From an uncultured Bacillota bacterium (GTDB lineage Bacteria; Bacillota; Clostridia; Lachnospirales; Lachnospiraceae): 35,514 nucleotides of DNA. Where the stretch lies: the NCBI GenBank assembly GCA_905200905.1, contig CAJKMA010000026.1, positions 1 to 35,514 of the forward strand, written 5' to 3'. Position 1 is the stretch's first letter, and each line of letters begins with the position of its first letter. The position numbers were made by a program, and so were the translations under genes. The notes under the pieces are model-generated. The model did no database searches. It was not told the DNA's origin and was given only the letters and a program-made list of their open reading frames with translations. Below, one piece after another: positions 1 to 6,327 of the stretch.

Positions 1-281
1 TATCCGCAGCAGCTTTCCAGGATCTCCGTCAGCGCATTTTTGCTGCTGGTATGACAGCGGATCACATTTGTCCGGCTGCAATCTATCTCATCAAGCGCTG
101 CCTTTACCATTTTATGAGATACTGTATTCGTAAACAGCACCAGTACATCCGGAGAGCCAATCTGTTTATGAAGCCCTGCCCTCATTTGTGTGAAAACTTT
201 CACATTGCACCGATACCCCTTACAGACTTCCTTATATTGTGTGACCATTCGATCATGTCCTCCGACTATTACAACGCTCAT
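1..281 (-). CDS. DUF2325 family protein (3' end cut by the window edge)
   Basis: An uninterrupted minus-strand frame starts at ATG 281 and runs off the left edge after 93 codons; no stop codon is met. The protein begins MSVVIVGGHDRM and carries FTNTVSHKMVKAAL around residues 50-63, the pattern I associate with DUF2325, a small Rossmann-like family of about 95-100 residues of unknown function. The two leftover bases read TA, so the gene probably ends within a few codons. A GGGGGGA ribosome binding site lies about 6 bases upstream. The promoter is embedded in two palindromic operators typical of metal-dependent repressors, so an iron or manganese link (for example a feoAB neighbour outside the window) is plausible but not seen. 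Cys residues near 20, 25, 68, 76 and at the C-terminus could bind metal or thiols; that is speculation. Confidence 0.7.
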   Translation of the reverse strand, partial: MSVVIVGGHDRMVTQYKEVCKGYRCNVKVFTQMRAGLHKQIGSPDVLVLFTNTVSHKMVKAALDEIDCSRTNVIRCHTSSKNALTEILESCCG

Positions 282-300
282 TATTTATCCCCCCGTTTCT

Positions 301-341
301 AGTTAGTTGTATCTAACTCATATAGTTAGTATAAACTAACT
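301..341 (-). promoter_or_regulatory. Tandem palindromic operators, DtxR/IdeR-like
   Basis: Two 18-bp inverted repeats lie 23 bp apart centre to centre. At 301-318 is AGTTAG-6-CTAACT; at 324-341 is AGTTAGT-4-ACTAACT. They share the outer half sites AGTTAG/CTAACT. The second covers the -10 box of the DUF2325 promoter and the first covers the expected start site, so binding would block initiation. The half sites resemble the TTAGGTTAG/CTAACCTAA pattern of iron-dependent DtxR/IdeR repressors; which regulator binds is inference. Confidence 0.65.
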
Positions 342-356
342 TATATTATCTGTCAA
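328..356 (-). promoter_or_regulatory. Sigma-A type promoter of the DUF2325 gene
   Basis: On the minus strand a perfect -35 TTGACA (356-351) is followed after exactly 17 bp by -10 TATACT (333-328). The predicted start is about 321, roughly 40 nt upstream of the ATG at 281. The -10 lies inside the second operator palindrome. Confidence 0.75.
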
Positions 357-374
357 TACATACTTTGAATTTTT

Positions 375-414
375 AAAAAGAAAAACAAGAGCGAGAAGTA
401 TGCCCTCGCCCTTG
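375..414 (-). terminator. Rho-independent terminator after lysO
   Basis: Read on the minus strand, a 10-bp stem (CAAGGGCGAG / CTCGCTCTTG, one G-U pair; 414-405 and 395-386) with a 9-nt loop is followed by TTTTTCTTTTT (385-375). It lies about 110 nt past the stop of the second lysO gene and insulates that unit from the DUF2325 promoter. Confidence 0.8.
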
Positions 415-525
415 CTACTTGTGTTTTCTCAGATAGAATCGAAAAGCTATCTGTTATGTATATCCAGTTAAAAACTTATATGCTGTGAGATGCAGTCCAA
501 TGCAGCATCCGAACTGACTTTCTTT

Positions 526-1128
526 CTATACGACATTTAAGCAGGAGGAAATCAGAACAGGAACCATAAGTGAGCAGATCACTCCATTAAAAACGGACAA
601 GACCACAGTTTCCTCATTTGTATACTTCAGCATCAATGGAAGCGTAGTATCCTCACTCGTAGCTCCAGCCGGAGCAATACACGTGTAGTAATTAAAATGA
701 ACAGCAAGAAATGGAATGATAACAAAAGAAAACATTTCCCTCATCAGATTACTCATAAATGCAATACTTCCCGCTTCCGCGGTTGCCAAATTACTGATCG
801 TAACACCGGCAAGACTGTACCAGCCCAACCCACTGGCTATCGCCGTACCGTATCGAATCGGCATTTTGAGTATCAAGGCGCAGACAGCTCCTCCTAATAA
901 GGAACCCACAATGATTCCTATCGGAATAATAAAGATTTTCAAATGATATTCTTTAATTTTTGAAAAAATACCTTTTTGCATCCCGATGCTGATTCCTACA
1001 GAAAACATCAAAAGATACAATACCAGATCCGTATTCTCGGTGAAGAAATTTACAGCTGTTAACTCGATATCTGACATGCCATAAAACAGTCCGAGTACCA
1101 CAGCAAAGATCATTGCTAAAACAATCAT
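526..1128 (-). CDS. lysO: Lysine exporter LysO family, C-terminal half (separate gene)
   Basis: A 200-residue integral membrane protein matching the C-terminal part of LysO (formerly DUF340, E. coli YbjE), which exports L-lysine. The family hallmark GLGWYSLAGVTISNL is present around residues 99-113, and a second conserved stretch, APAGATSEDTTLP, around 152-164. Five to six hydrophobic segments are visible. In E. coli LysO is one chain of about 300 residues; here it is split into two genes, an arrangement known in several Firmicutes and Bacteroidota. The start codon overlaps the stop of the upstream half by 4 bp (ATGA), indicating translational coupling and equal production of both parts. Lysine as the substrate is a family-level inference. 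Confidence 0.85.
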   Translation of the reverse strand: MIVLAMIFAVVLGLFYGMSDIELTAVNFFTENTDLVLYLLMFSVGISIGMQKGIFSKIKEYHLKIFIIPIGIIVGSLLGGAVCALILKMPIRYGTAIASGLGWYSLAGVTISNLATAEAGSIAFMSNLMREMFSFVIIPFLAVHFNYYTCIAPAGATSEDTTLPLMLKYTNEETVVLSVFNGVICSLMVPVLISSCLNVV

Positions 1129-1421
1129 TTCATCCCTCCATTTCTTCTATCATTGGTTTTCTTTTTCATAAATTTCTTAGTTAAAACAAAAACTATGAAA
1201 ATAGAAAATACTGTCGGTACCACAAAATACAGTAAGCTGGATATCCCTAATGAAGATAAATCCTGCAAAAGATTGTCGTTCCTGCCTAATTTTACTCCCA
1301 TAGAAAAAATCAGTATAAAAGTACACACCAGAGAAAAAATTTCATTTCCTTTCTTTATGCGTTTTGGCACAAGAAAGCGTCCTGCGAGAATACCAAGACA
1401 CATAACAATTAAAACCGCCAT
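1125..1421 (-). CDS. lysO: Lysine exporter LysO family, N-terminal half (separate gene)
   Basis: A 98-residue membrane protein with three hydrophobic segments (about 1-20, 28-48 and 60-82) and a basic C-terminal tail, matching the N-terminal part of LysO. GILAGRFL near residues 10-17 and IFSMGVKLGRN near 38-48 are typical of the family. It overlaps the next gene by ATGA. With that gene it makes up roughly 298 residues, the length of the single-chain E. coli protein, so this is a natural split rather than a frameshifted gene: each half has its own start and the junction is a clean coupling overlap. No lysine riboswitch is visible upstream; the gene follows closely on the tsf terminator. Confidence 0.8.
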   Translation of the reverse strand: MAVLIVMCLGILAGRFLVPKRIKKGNEIFSLVCTFILIFSMGVKLGRNDNLLQDLSSLGISSLLYFVVPTVFSIFIVFVLTKKFMKKKTNDRRNGGMK

Positions 1422-1461
1422 AATTGCCCCGCTTTCTAAGAATTGAAATGTTTATAAGTTT

Positions 1462-1467
1462 ATTATA
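1462..1467 (-). promoter_or_regulatory. Possible -10 box of the lysO pair
   Basis: TATAAT on the minus strand at 1467-1462, 40 nt before the lysO start, directly after the U-run of the tsf terminator. The corresponding -35 would fall in the terminator stem and is poor (CTGTGT-like), so the promoter call is tentative. Confidence 0.4.
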
Positions 1468-1469
1468 GC

Positions 1470-1500
1470 AAAAACCCCAGAAATACACAGTTTTCTGGGG
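1470..1500 (-). terminator. Rho-independent terminator of rpsB-tsf
   Basis: On the minus strand a 9-bp perfect stem CCCCAGAAA / TTTCTGGGG (1500-1492 and 1483-1475) with an 8-nt loop is followed by TTTTT (1474-1470). It lies 36 nt after the tsf stop. A-runs flank the other side, so it could act weakly in the opposite direction. Confidence 0.9.
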
Positions 1501-1535
1501 TTTTCAACCATTATATTACGTTAGACTGAATCAGA

Positions 1536-2474
1536 TTAGTTTCCCATCTGTGCAGCAACTTCTGCAGCAAAGTCTTCGTTCTTTTTCTCCAGACCTTCAC
1601 CTGTTTCAAAACGAACAAATCCTTTAATTGTTACATTAGCTCCATTTGCCTTAGCAACTTCTTCTACATATTTCGCAACAGACTGTTTTCCGTCTTCTGC
1701 TTTTACATATGTCTGATCTAAGAGGCAGATTTCTTTCAGCTCTTTGTTGATACGTCCATTAATCATTCCCTGGATAACTTTTTCTGGTTTCTGGGATTCT
1801 TTTGGATCGTTCATAATCTGAGCCAGTAAGATTTCTTTTTCATGTGCAATGTAGTCTGCACTTACTTCAGAGCTATTTGTATACTCTGGTTTTAAAGCTG
1901 CAATCTGCATAGCTACGTTTCTAGCCATTTCTTTTACTGCATCATTTACAACATCTGTTTCAACGTCTACTAATACGCCGATTTTTCCACCCATATGTGT
2001 ATAAGAAGCAACGAATCCGTTTTCTTCTGCTACTTTCTGGAATCTTCTAATGTTCATATTTTCGCCGATAACTGCGATCTGAGCAGATAATGCTTCCTGT
2101 ACAGTTTTTTCAGCATCAAATTTCCATGTAGATGCCATAAACTCTTCTGTTGTAGCTGCTTCTGTTTCCATAGCTGCTTCTGCGACCTGAGCTACATAAT
2201 CCTGGAATTTTTCATTCTTAGCAACAAAGTCTGTTTCTGCATTTACTTCTACAACAACCGCACTCTTTTCGTCAGCTGAAACTAAAGTTTTGCAAAGACC
2301 TTCTGCTGCAATACGTCCAGCTTTCTTCTGAGCAGTAGCCAGACCTTTTTCTCTTAAAAATTCAACTGCTTTATCCATATCGCCGTCTGTAGCTGTAAGA
2401 GCTTTCTTACAGTCCATCATACCAGCGCCTGTCATCTCTCTTAATTCTTTTACTTTACTTGCTGTGATAGCCAT
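1536..2474 (-). CDS. tsf: Translation elongation factor Ts
   Basis: A 312-residue EF-Ts, the nucleotide exchange factor that releases GDP from EF-Tu during protein synthesis in the cytoplasm. The N-terminal UBA-like module begins MAITASKVKELREMTGAGMM and includes DCKKAL; the signature TDFVAKN, which contacts EF-Tu, lies near residues 81-87. The core and C-terminal dimerisation modules follow, and length is normal for Firmicutes. ATG at 2474 is preceded by AGGAGG at a good distance. It is the second gene of the conserved rpsB-tsf operon, separated from rpsB by an 88-nt spacer containing a hairpin, and is followed by a strong terminator. Confidence 0.98.
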   Translation of the reverse strand: MAITASKVKELREMTGAGMMDCKKALTATDGDMDKAVEFLREKGLATAQKKAGRIAAEGLCKTLVSADEKSAVVVEVNAETDFVAKNEKFQDYVAQVAEAAMETEAATTEEFMASTWKFDAEKTVQEALSAQIAVIGENMNIRRFQKVAEENGFVASYTHMGGKIGVLVDVETDVVNDAVKEMARNVAMQIAALKPEYTNSSEVSADYIAHEKEILLAQIMNDPKESQKPEKVIQGMINGRINKELKEICLLDQTYVKAEDGKQSVAKYVEEVAKANGANVTIKGFVRFETGEGLEKKNEDFAAEVAAQMGN

Positions 2475-2515
2475 GTTATGGTTCCTCCTGTTTGTTTTTC
2501 TATTGATTCAGGATA

Positions 2516-2548
2516 TTGGGAACACTGCCACAAAAGCTGTGTTCCCAA
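2516..2548 (-). promoter_or_regulatory. rpsB-tsf intercistronic hairpin
   Basis: A perfect 10-bp inverted repeat (TTGGGAACAC / GTGTTCCCAA, 2548-2539 with 2525-2516, 13-nt loop) sits between the rpsB stop and the tsf ribosome binding site. No U-run follows, so it is not a standard terminator; it could pace readthrough or protect or process the mRNA. A hairpin here is also known in other bacteria. Confidence 0.6.
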
Positions 2549-2562
2549 CCGTTATTCAAATC

Positions 2563-3306
2563 TTACTCTTCTACTGCAGCTTCTTCTGTTTCTTCTGTGA
2601 AGATTTCTTCAGCATCAGCAGCTTCACCCTGGTTTGCTTCGATAACAGCATCTGCCATCTTAGAAACGATTAATTTTACAGCTCTGATAGCATCATCGTT
2701 ACCTGGGATAACATAATCTAATTCTTCTGGGTCACAGTTTGTATCAGCAATACCGATTAATGGAATTCCCAAAGTATGAGCTTCCTGTACACAGATTCTT
2801 TCTTTCTTAGGGTCTACAATGAAGATTGCATCTGGAAGTTTCTTCATTTCTTTGATTCCGCCAAGGTTTTTCTGAAGTTTGTCCATTTCTTTCTTTAACT
2901 GGATAACTTCTTTCTTAGGCAGAACATCAAATGTTCCGTCACTTTCCATAGCTTCGATTTCTTTTAATCTTGCAATTCTGCTCTGGATGGTCTTGAAGTT
3001 TGTCAACATACCACCTAACCATCTTTCATTTACATAGTACATTCCGCATCTTTCAGCTTCTGTCTGGATTGCATCCTGAGCCTGTTTTTTTGTTCCTACG
3101 AACAGGATTGTACCACCGTCAGCAGCGATATCAGCGATTGCTTTGTATGCATCGTCAACCATACCTACAGATTTCTGTAAGTCGATGATGTAGATACCAT
3201 TTCTTTCTGTGTAAATGTATGGAGCCATTTTAGGATTCCATCTTCTTGTCTGATGTCCGAAATGAACACCTGCTTCCAGTAACTGTTTCATTGAAATAAC
3301 GCTCAT
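2563..3306 (-). CDS. rpsB: 30S ribosomal protein S2
   Basis: A 247-residue S2, which joins the 30S subunit late and helps recruit S1 and mRNA. Family signatures are visible: MKQLLEAGVHFGHQTRRWNPKM at residues 6-27, the NERWLGGMLTNF block at about 93-104, and PDAIFIVDPKKE near 158-169. After the conserved fold there is an acidic, low-complexity tail (about 225-247) rich in Glu and Ala, common in clostridial S2. ATG at 3306 has an AAAGGAGAG ribosome binding site. It is first in the rpsB-tsf operon, with its own promoter and a leader of about 110 nt. Confidence 0.98.
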   Translation of the reverse strand: MSVISMKQLLEAGVHFGHQTRRWNPKMAPYIYTERNGIYIIDLQKSVGMVDDAYKAIADIAADGGTILFVGTKKQAQDAIQTEAERCGMYYVNERWLGGMLTNFKTIQSRIARLKEIEAMESDGTFDVLPKKEVIQLKKEMDKLQKNLGGIKEMKKLPDAIFIVDPKKERICVQEAHTLGIPLIGIADTNCDPEELDYVIPGNDDAIRAVKLIVSKMADAVIEANQGEAADAEEIFTEETEEAAVEE

Positions 3307-3419
3307 TTTTTTCTCTCCTTTTGGTTTACGCTTCCACCTGCTTCTACACCGCCGGGACTCTGTTTTCTAGCACCGTCCATTGGAATTCACAGGCGTGGTT
3401 ATTTTGTTACATTCGCAAC
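3307..3419 (-). promoter_or_regulatory. rpsB mRNA leader, possible autoregulatory region
   Basis: About 113 nt of untranslated leader separates the predicted rpsB start site from the ATG. S2 leaders are autoregulatory in several bacteria, but I could not recognise a described S2-binding motif here. Only the length and position support a regulatory role. Confidence 0.3.
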
Positions 3420-3425
3420 GTTTAT

Positions 3426-3455
3426 ATCATACCACACAGTTTTCATTTATTGCAA
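3426..3455 (-). promoter_or_regulatory. rpsB-tsf promoter
   Basis: On the minus strand -35 TTGCAA (3455-3450), an 18-bp spacer and -10 TATGAT (3431-3426). It begins 11 bp beyond the stop codon of the upstream esterase gene. No terminator separates the two units, so some readthrough into rpsB is possible. Confidence 0.65.
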
Positions 3456-3465
3456 GGATTTTTTT

Positions 3466-4290
3466 CTAAAATCCAAAATTTCTCTGAACCCATTGAATCA
3501 AAAGAGGCATCCAACTCTGGCAACTTGGTTCTACCCCACTGCCGTCCAACCGTTTAATCCCCTCTGTTGCCAGGGAGAGTCCATGAACGCCTTGTGGATA
3601 CAAATGAAATTCCACCGGCACATTGGATTTTCCCAAAGCCTCCACAAAAGCCAGAGAATTCCAAAAAGGTACTGTCTCATCTGTAAAAGTATGCCAAATA
3701 AATGTTTGTGGAACCCAAGGCCCTACCTGGTTTTCCAAAGACATTTTTTCCCTCTTTTCTTCATAAGCACTTCCAAGAAGGTTTTGAATGCTCTCTGTAT
3801 GTGCAATGGCCTCTTGAGTACTAATAACTGGATAGCAGAGAATCAGCCCGTTAGGCTCTAGGGACACGTTGCCTGCTCCCAATTTGGTGCTTTCTTCCAG
3901 TTCTTTCCAGAACACACCATAACTAGCAGCCAGATGCCCTCCTGCCGAAAATCCCATAACTAGGATTTTCTCTGTGTCAACTCCCCACTCTTCTCCTTTT
4001 TCTCTTATGAACTGCACACATTTGGCAACTTCCAGCAAGGCAGTGGGATATACTGCTGGCTTACAGGAATAACGCAGCACTGCTGCATGATACCCAATAC
4101 TGTTAAACTGCAAGGCAATGGGTTCTGCTTCTCGGTTTGAAGTCATCTTATAAGCGCCTCCCGGGCAAATTAAAACCAATGGCTTCTTAGGATTTGGGTC
4201 ATCATCCAAATATCTTCCTAAAACATAAGTGTCCAGATGTGCGTAATCCTCTGAACCCTGTACTTGAATTTTTATACGTTCCTGAATCAT
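3466..4290 (-). CDS. Alpha/beta-hydrolase, esterase of the acetyl-xylan/BD-FAE-like type
   Basis: A 274-residue serine hydrolase without signal peptide, so probably cytoplasmic. The oxyanion-hole motif ICPGGAY lies at 41-47, the nucleophile elbow GFSAGGH at 113-119 (Ser115), the acid in TFTDETVP (Asp204) and the catalytic His in PQGVHGLSL (His236). This order and spacing match esterases of the acetyl-xylan/feruloyl esterase and BD-FAE group that remove ester groups from plant polysaccharide fragments; the true substrate cannot be read from sequence. The ATG overlaps the fbp stop by 4 bp (ATGA), so the two are translationally coupled, which may link deacylation of imported sugars with gluconeogenic control. 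That link is inference. Confidence 0.8.
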   Translation of the reverse strand: MIQERIKIQVQGSEDYAHLDTYVLGRYLDDDPNPKKPLVLICPGGAYKMTSNREAEPIALQFNSIGYHAAVLRYSCKPAVYPTALLEVAKCVQFIREKGEEWGVDTEKILVMGFSAGGHLAASYGVFWKELEESTKLGAGNVSLEPNGLILCYPVISTQEAIAHTESIQNLLGSAYEEKREKMSLENQVGPWVPQTFIWHTFTDETVPFWNSLAFVEALGKSNVPVEFHLYPQGVHGLSLATEGIKRLDGSGVEPSCQSWMPLLIQWVQRNFGF

Positions 4291-6239
4291 AATCGTTCCT
4301 TAAGCAGACCATTTCGATAGGCTTCCAAAAGCTCTTGCAGGTCTGCAATCCTTTCTTTTAATTTTACTCCTGTATCTGTTTCTTCAACCGTTTTTCTCTG
4401 TATGGTACGCTTCACTAAAATACTGTCAGATAAAATATCGCTTTCCTTACTAATGGCATCACTTGTAGAGGTAAAAGGCTCATGAGCTGCCAAAATCATT
4501 CCCCAGGAATTGTAAATCAAAGTATAGCCTGCAATCCCCGTTTCCTTTTGATATGTCTTGGAAAAACCACCGTCAATAACTAAGAGTTTTCCTCCACACT
4601 TAATAGGACTCTCTCCCTCTATATGATGAACCGGAACATGCCCATTCACAATGTGGCGACAATCACCGGTTACTTGAAATTCCTCCAAGATTCTATCCAC
4701 CATCTCTTCTTGTTCCAGAAAACCATAATAAGGATTTTTCTTTTCTTCATGAGTTTCTTTTGCTTTCAGAAAATATCGTTCAAAAGTAGCCATTTTATTT
4801 TTCCCAAACAAGGGCGAATTGGGACTACTCCAAATAAACCACAGGATATCCCTACCTTTTTCTCGTTCTTCCTCGTTTACTGCTACAAAGGCTTTCCGTA
4901 CATAGGAATCCAGCACATCATAGAGGGCTTTTCCTTTATAAGATTTGCCATACACCTGTATTTCCTTAAAACTTCCATCTTCATTTAATGGAATACAACC
5001 ATGATAAAGCAAATTGTGGTTATATATTTTATACAGACTCCCTTTTTTCAGCAAAAACTGCATATGTTTCTGTAGTTTTTCACAATTTACAAAGGCAAAC
5101 ACCAGACGGTCCACAACCTCCCGTTCCTCCTTGGTAAGCTCATAAGGATTCTCTGGGTCAATGGTAGGAAAAGAACAATCTAGCATGGGGTAGGTATAAT
5201 GTCCCAGGCGCACCGTTCCCTCTGTATAATCAATTTCATCCAGAATAGCCCTGTCTGCCATTCCAAATTCCTTCCGACGCATGAGAAGCCTGCCTTCCAG
5301 CTTAAACTGAATGATTGTAATAGCTTTATGCATCTTGCGATTCATTTCCTGCTCTGCAGGATTCAACTCCTGGTGTCCCTTAATCTTAAAACAAGTACAG
5401 GGGTCATCCCTGTAATAAGTCATAGCAAAGGTAGCCAAAGGCAGCAGATTAATACCATAACCCTCTTCTAAAATATCCAGATTTCCATATCTGGCACAGA
5501 TTCTTACTACAGTAGCCACACAGCTGGACTGCCCTGCTGCTGCCCCCATCCAGAGGATATCATGGTTTCCCCATTGAATATCCAAAGAATGATATCCTGC
5601 CAGTTTGTCCATAATCTGGTGCGGTCCTGGTCCTCTGTCATAAATATCTCCCAAAATATGCAAGTGGTCTACCACCAGCCGCTGAATCAATTCACAGAGA
5701 GCTATAATACATTCTTCTGACCGTCCAATGGCAATAATGGTATGGATAATCTGCTCATAATAAGATTCTTTGTCCGTAATGTCTCCCCGTTCTGTCATTA
5801 ATTCCTCAATAACATAGGCAAAATCCTCTGGCAGTGCCTTGCGTACCTTGGAACGGGTGTATTTAGACGCTGTTTTCTTACAAACCTCAATCAGCCGGTA
5901 CAAAGTAATCTTATACCATTCCCCCATATCCTTTTCCTGTTTTTTCACCAACGTTATTTTTTCTCTCGGATAATAAATCAGCGTTGCCAGGCTTTTTTTA
6001 TCCTGTTGGCTCATGGTATGTCCAAAAACCTGCTCGATTTTTCTTCGCACAGATCCAGAACCATTTTTCAGCACATGGGAAAATGCCTCATACTCTCCGT
6101 GAATATCACTGATATAATGCTCCGTTCCCTTTGGTAAATTTAAAATTGCCTGAAGATTAATAATTTCTGTGGACGCTTTGGCAATTGTGGGATACAGTTC
6201 TGACATTTTTTCCAGATATTTCACTTTCATATCTTCCAT
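4287..6239 (-). CDS. fbp: Fructose-1,6-bisphosphatase, class III
   Basis: A 650-residue class III FBPase, which hydrolyses fructose 1,6-bisphosphate to fructose 6-phosphate in gluconeogenesis. It has a metallophosphatase core: SDIHGEYEAF near residue 45, GDIYDRGPGPHQIMD near 205, WGNHDILWMG near 223, and NGHVPVHH near 540. The large inserts are typical of this class (usually 640-670 residues). I chose ATG 6239 (MEDMKVKYLEK) because it has GGGGGAA at the right distance and lies downstream of a promoter at 6267-6296; the upstream in-frame start at 6287 would lie before the transcript begins. The gene overlaps the esterase gene by ATGA. Confidence 0.95.
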   Translation of the reverse strand: MEDMKVKYLEKMSELYPTIAKASTEIINLQAILNLPKGTEHYISDIHGEYEAFSHVLKNGSGSVRRKIEQVFGHTMSQQDKKSLATLIYYPREKITLVKKQEKDMGEWYKITLYRLIEVCKKTASKYTRSKVRKALPEDFAYVIEELMTERGDITDKESYYEQIIHTIIAIGRSEECIIALCELIQRLVVDHLHILGDIYDRGPGPHQIMDKLAGYHSLDIQWGNHDILWMGAAAGQSSCVATVVRICARYGNLDILEEGYGINLLPLATFAMTYYRDDPCTCFKIKGHQELNPAEQEMNRKMHKAITIIQFKLEGRLLMRRKEFGMADRAILDEIDYTEGTVRLGHYTYPMLDCSFPTIDPENPYELTKEEREVVDRLVFAFVNCEKLQKHMQFLLKKGSLYKIYNHNLLYHGCIPLNEDGSFKEIQVYGKSYKGKALYDVLDSYVRKAFVAVNEEEREKGRDILWFIWSSPNSPLFGKNKMATFERYFLKAKETHEEKKNPYYGFLEQEEMVDRILEEFQVTGDCRHIVNGHVPVHHIEGESPIKCGGKLLVIDGGFSKTYQKETGIAGYTLIYNSWGMILAAHEPFTSTSDAISKESDILSDSILVKRTIQRKTVEETDTGVKLKERIADLQELLEAYRNGLLKERL

Positions 6240-6266
6240 TTTTGTTCCCCCGATACCTTTTTCTTC

Positions 6267-6296
6267 ATTGTACCACGCCCACACCATATTTTACAA
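6267..6296 (-). promoter_or_regulatory. fbp promoter
   Basis: Minus-strand -35 TTGTAA (6296-6291), an 18-bp spacer, and -10 TACAAT (6272-6267). The start site is expected near 6260, about 20 nt upstream of the chosen ATG at 6239. It sits just past the hairpin that follows argS. Confidence 0.6.
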
Positions 6297-6298
6297 TG

Positions 6299-6326
6299 GA
6301 AAAGGCCACCTTACGGCAGCCTTTTC
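6299..6326 (-). terminator. Hairpin after argS, probable terminator
   Basis: A 12-bp stem with a 4-nt loop (GAAAAGGC plus four further pairs, 6326-6315 with 6310-6299) begins 2 bp after the argS stop. The 3' arm ends in CCTTTTC and no further U-run follows on the minus strand, so termination may be incomplete. Confidence 0.55.
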
Positions 6327-6327
6327 T

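Noticed and set aside
51..302. Plus-strand 83-codon frame at the left end
   Set aside because: It is antisense to the DUF2325 frame, which has a ribosome binding site, promoter and family motif; the plus frame has none.
3451..3475. A/T inverted repeat (GGATTTT / AAAATCC) after the esterase gene as a terminator
   Set aside because: The stem is short and A/T-rich and no U-run follows; the sequence is better explained as the -35 region of the rpsB promoter.
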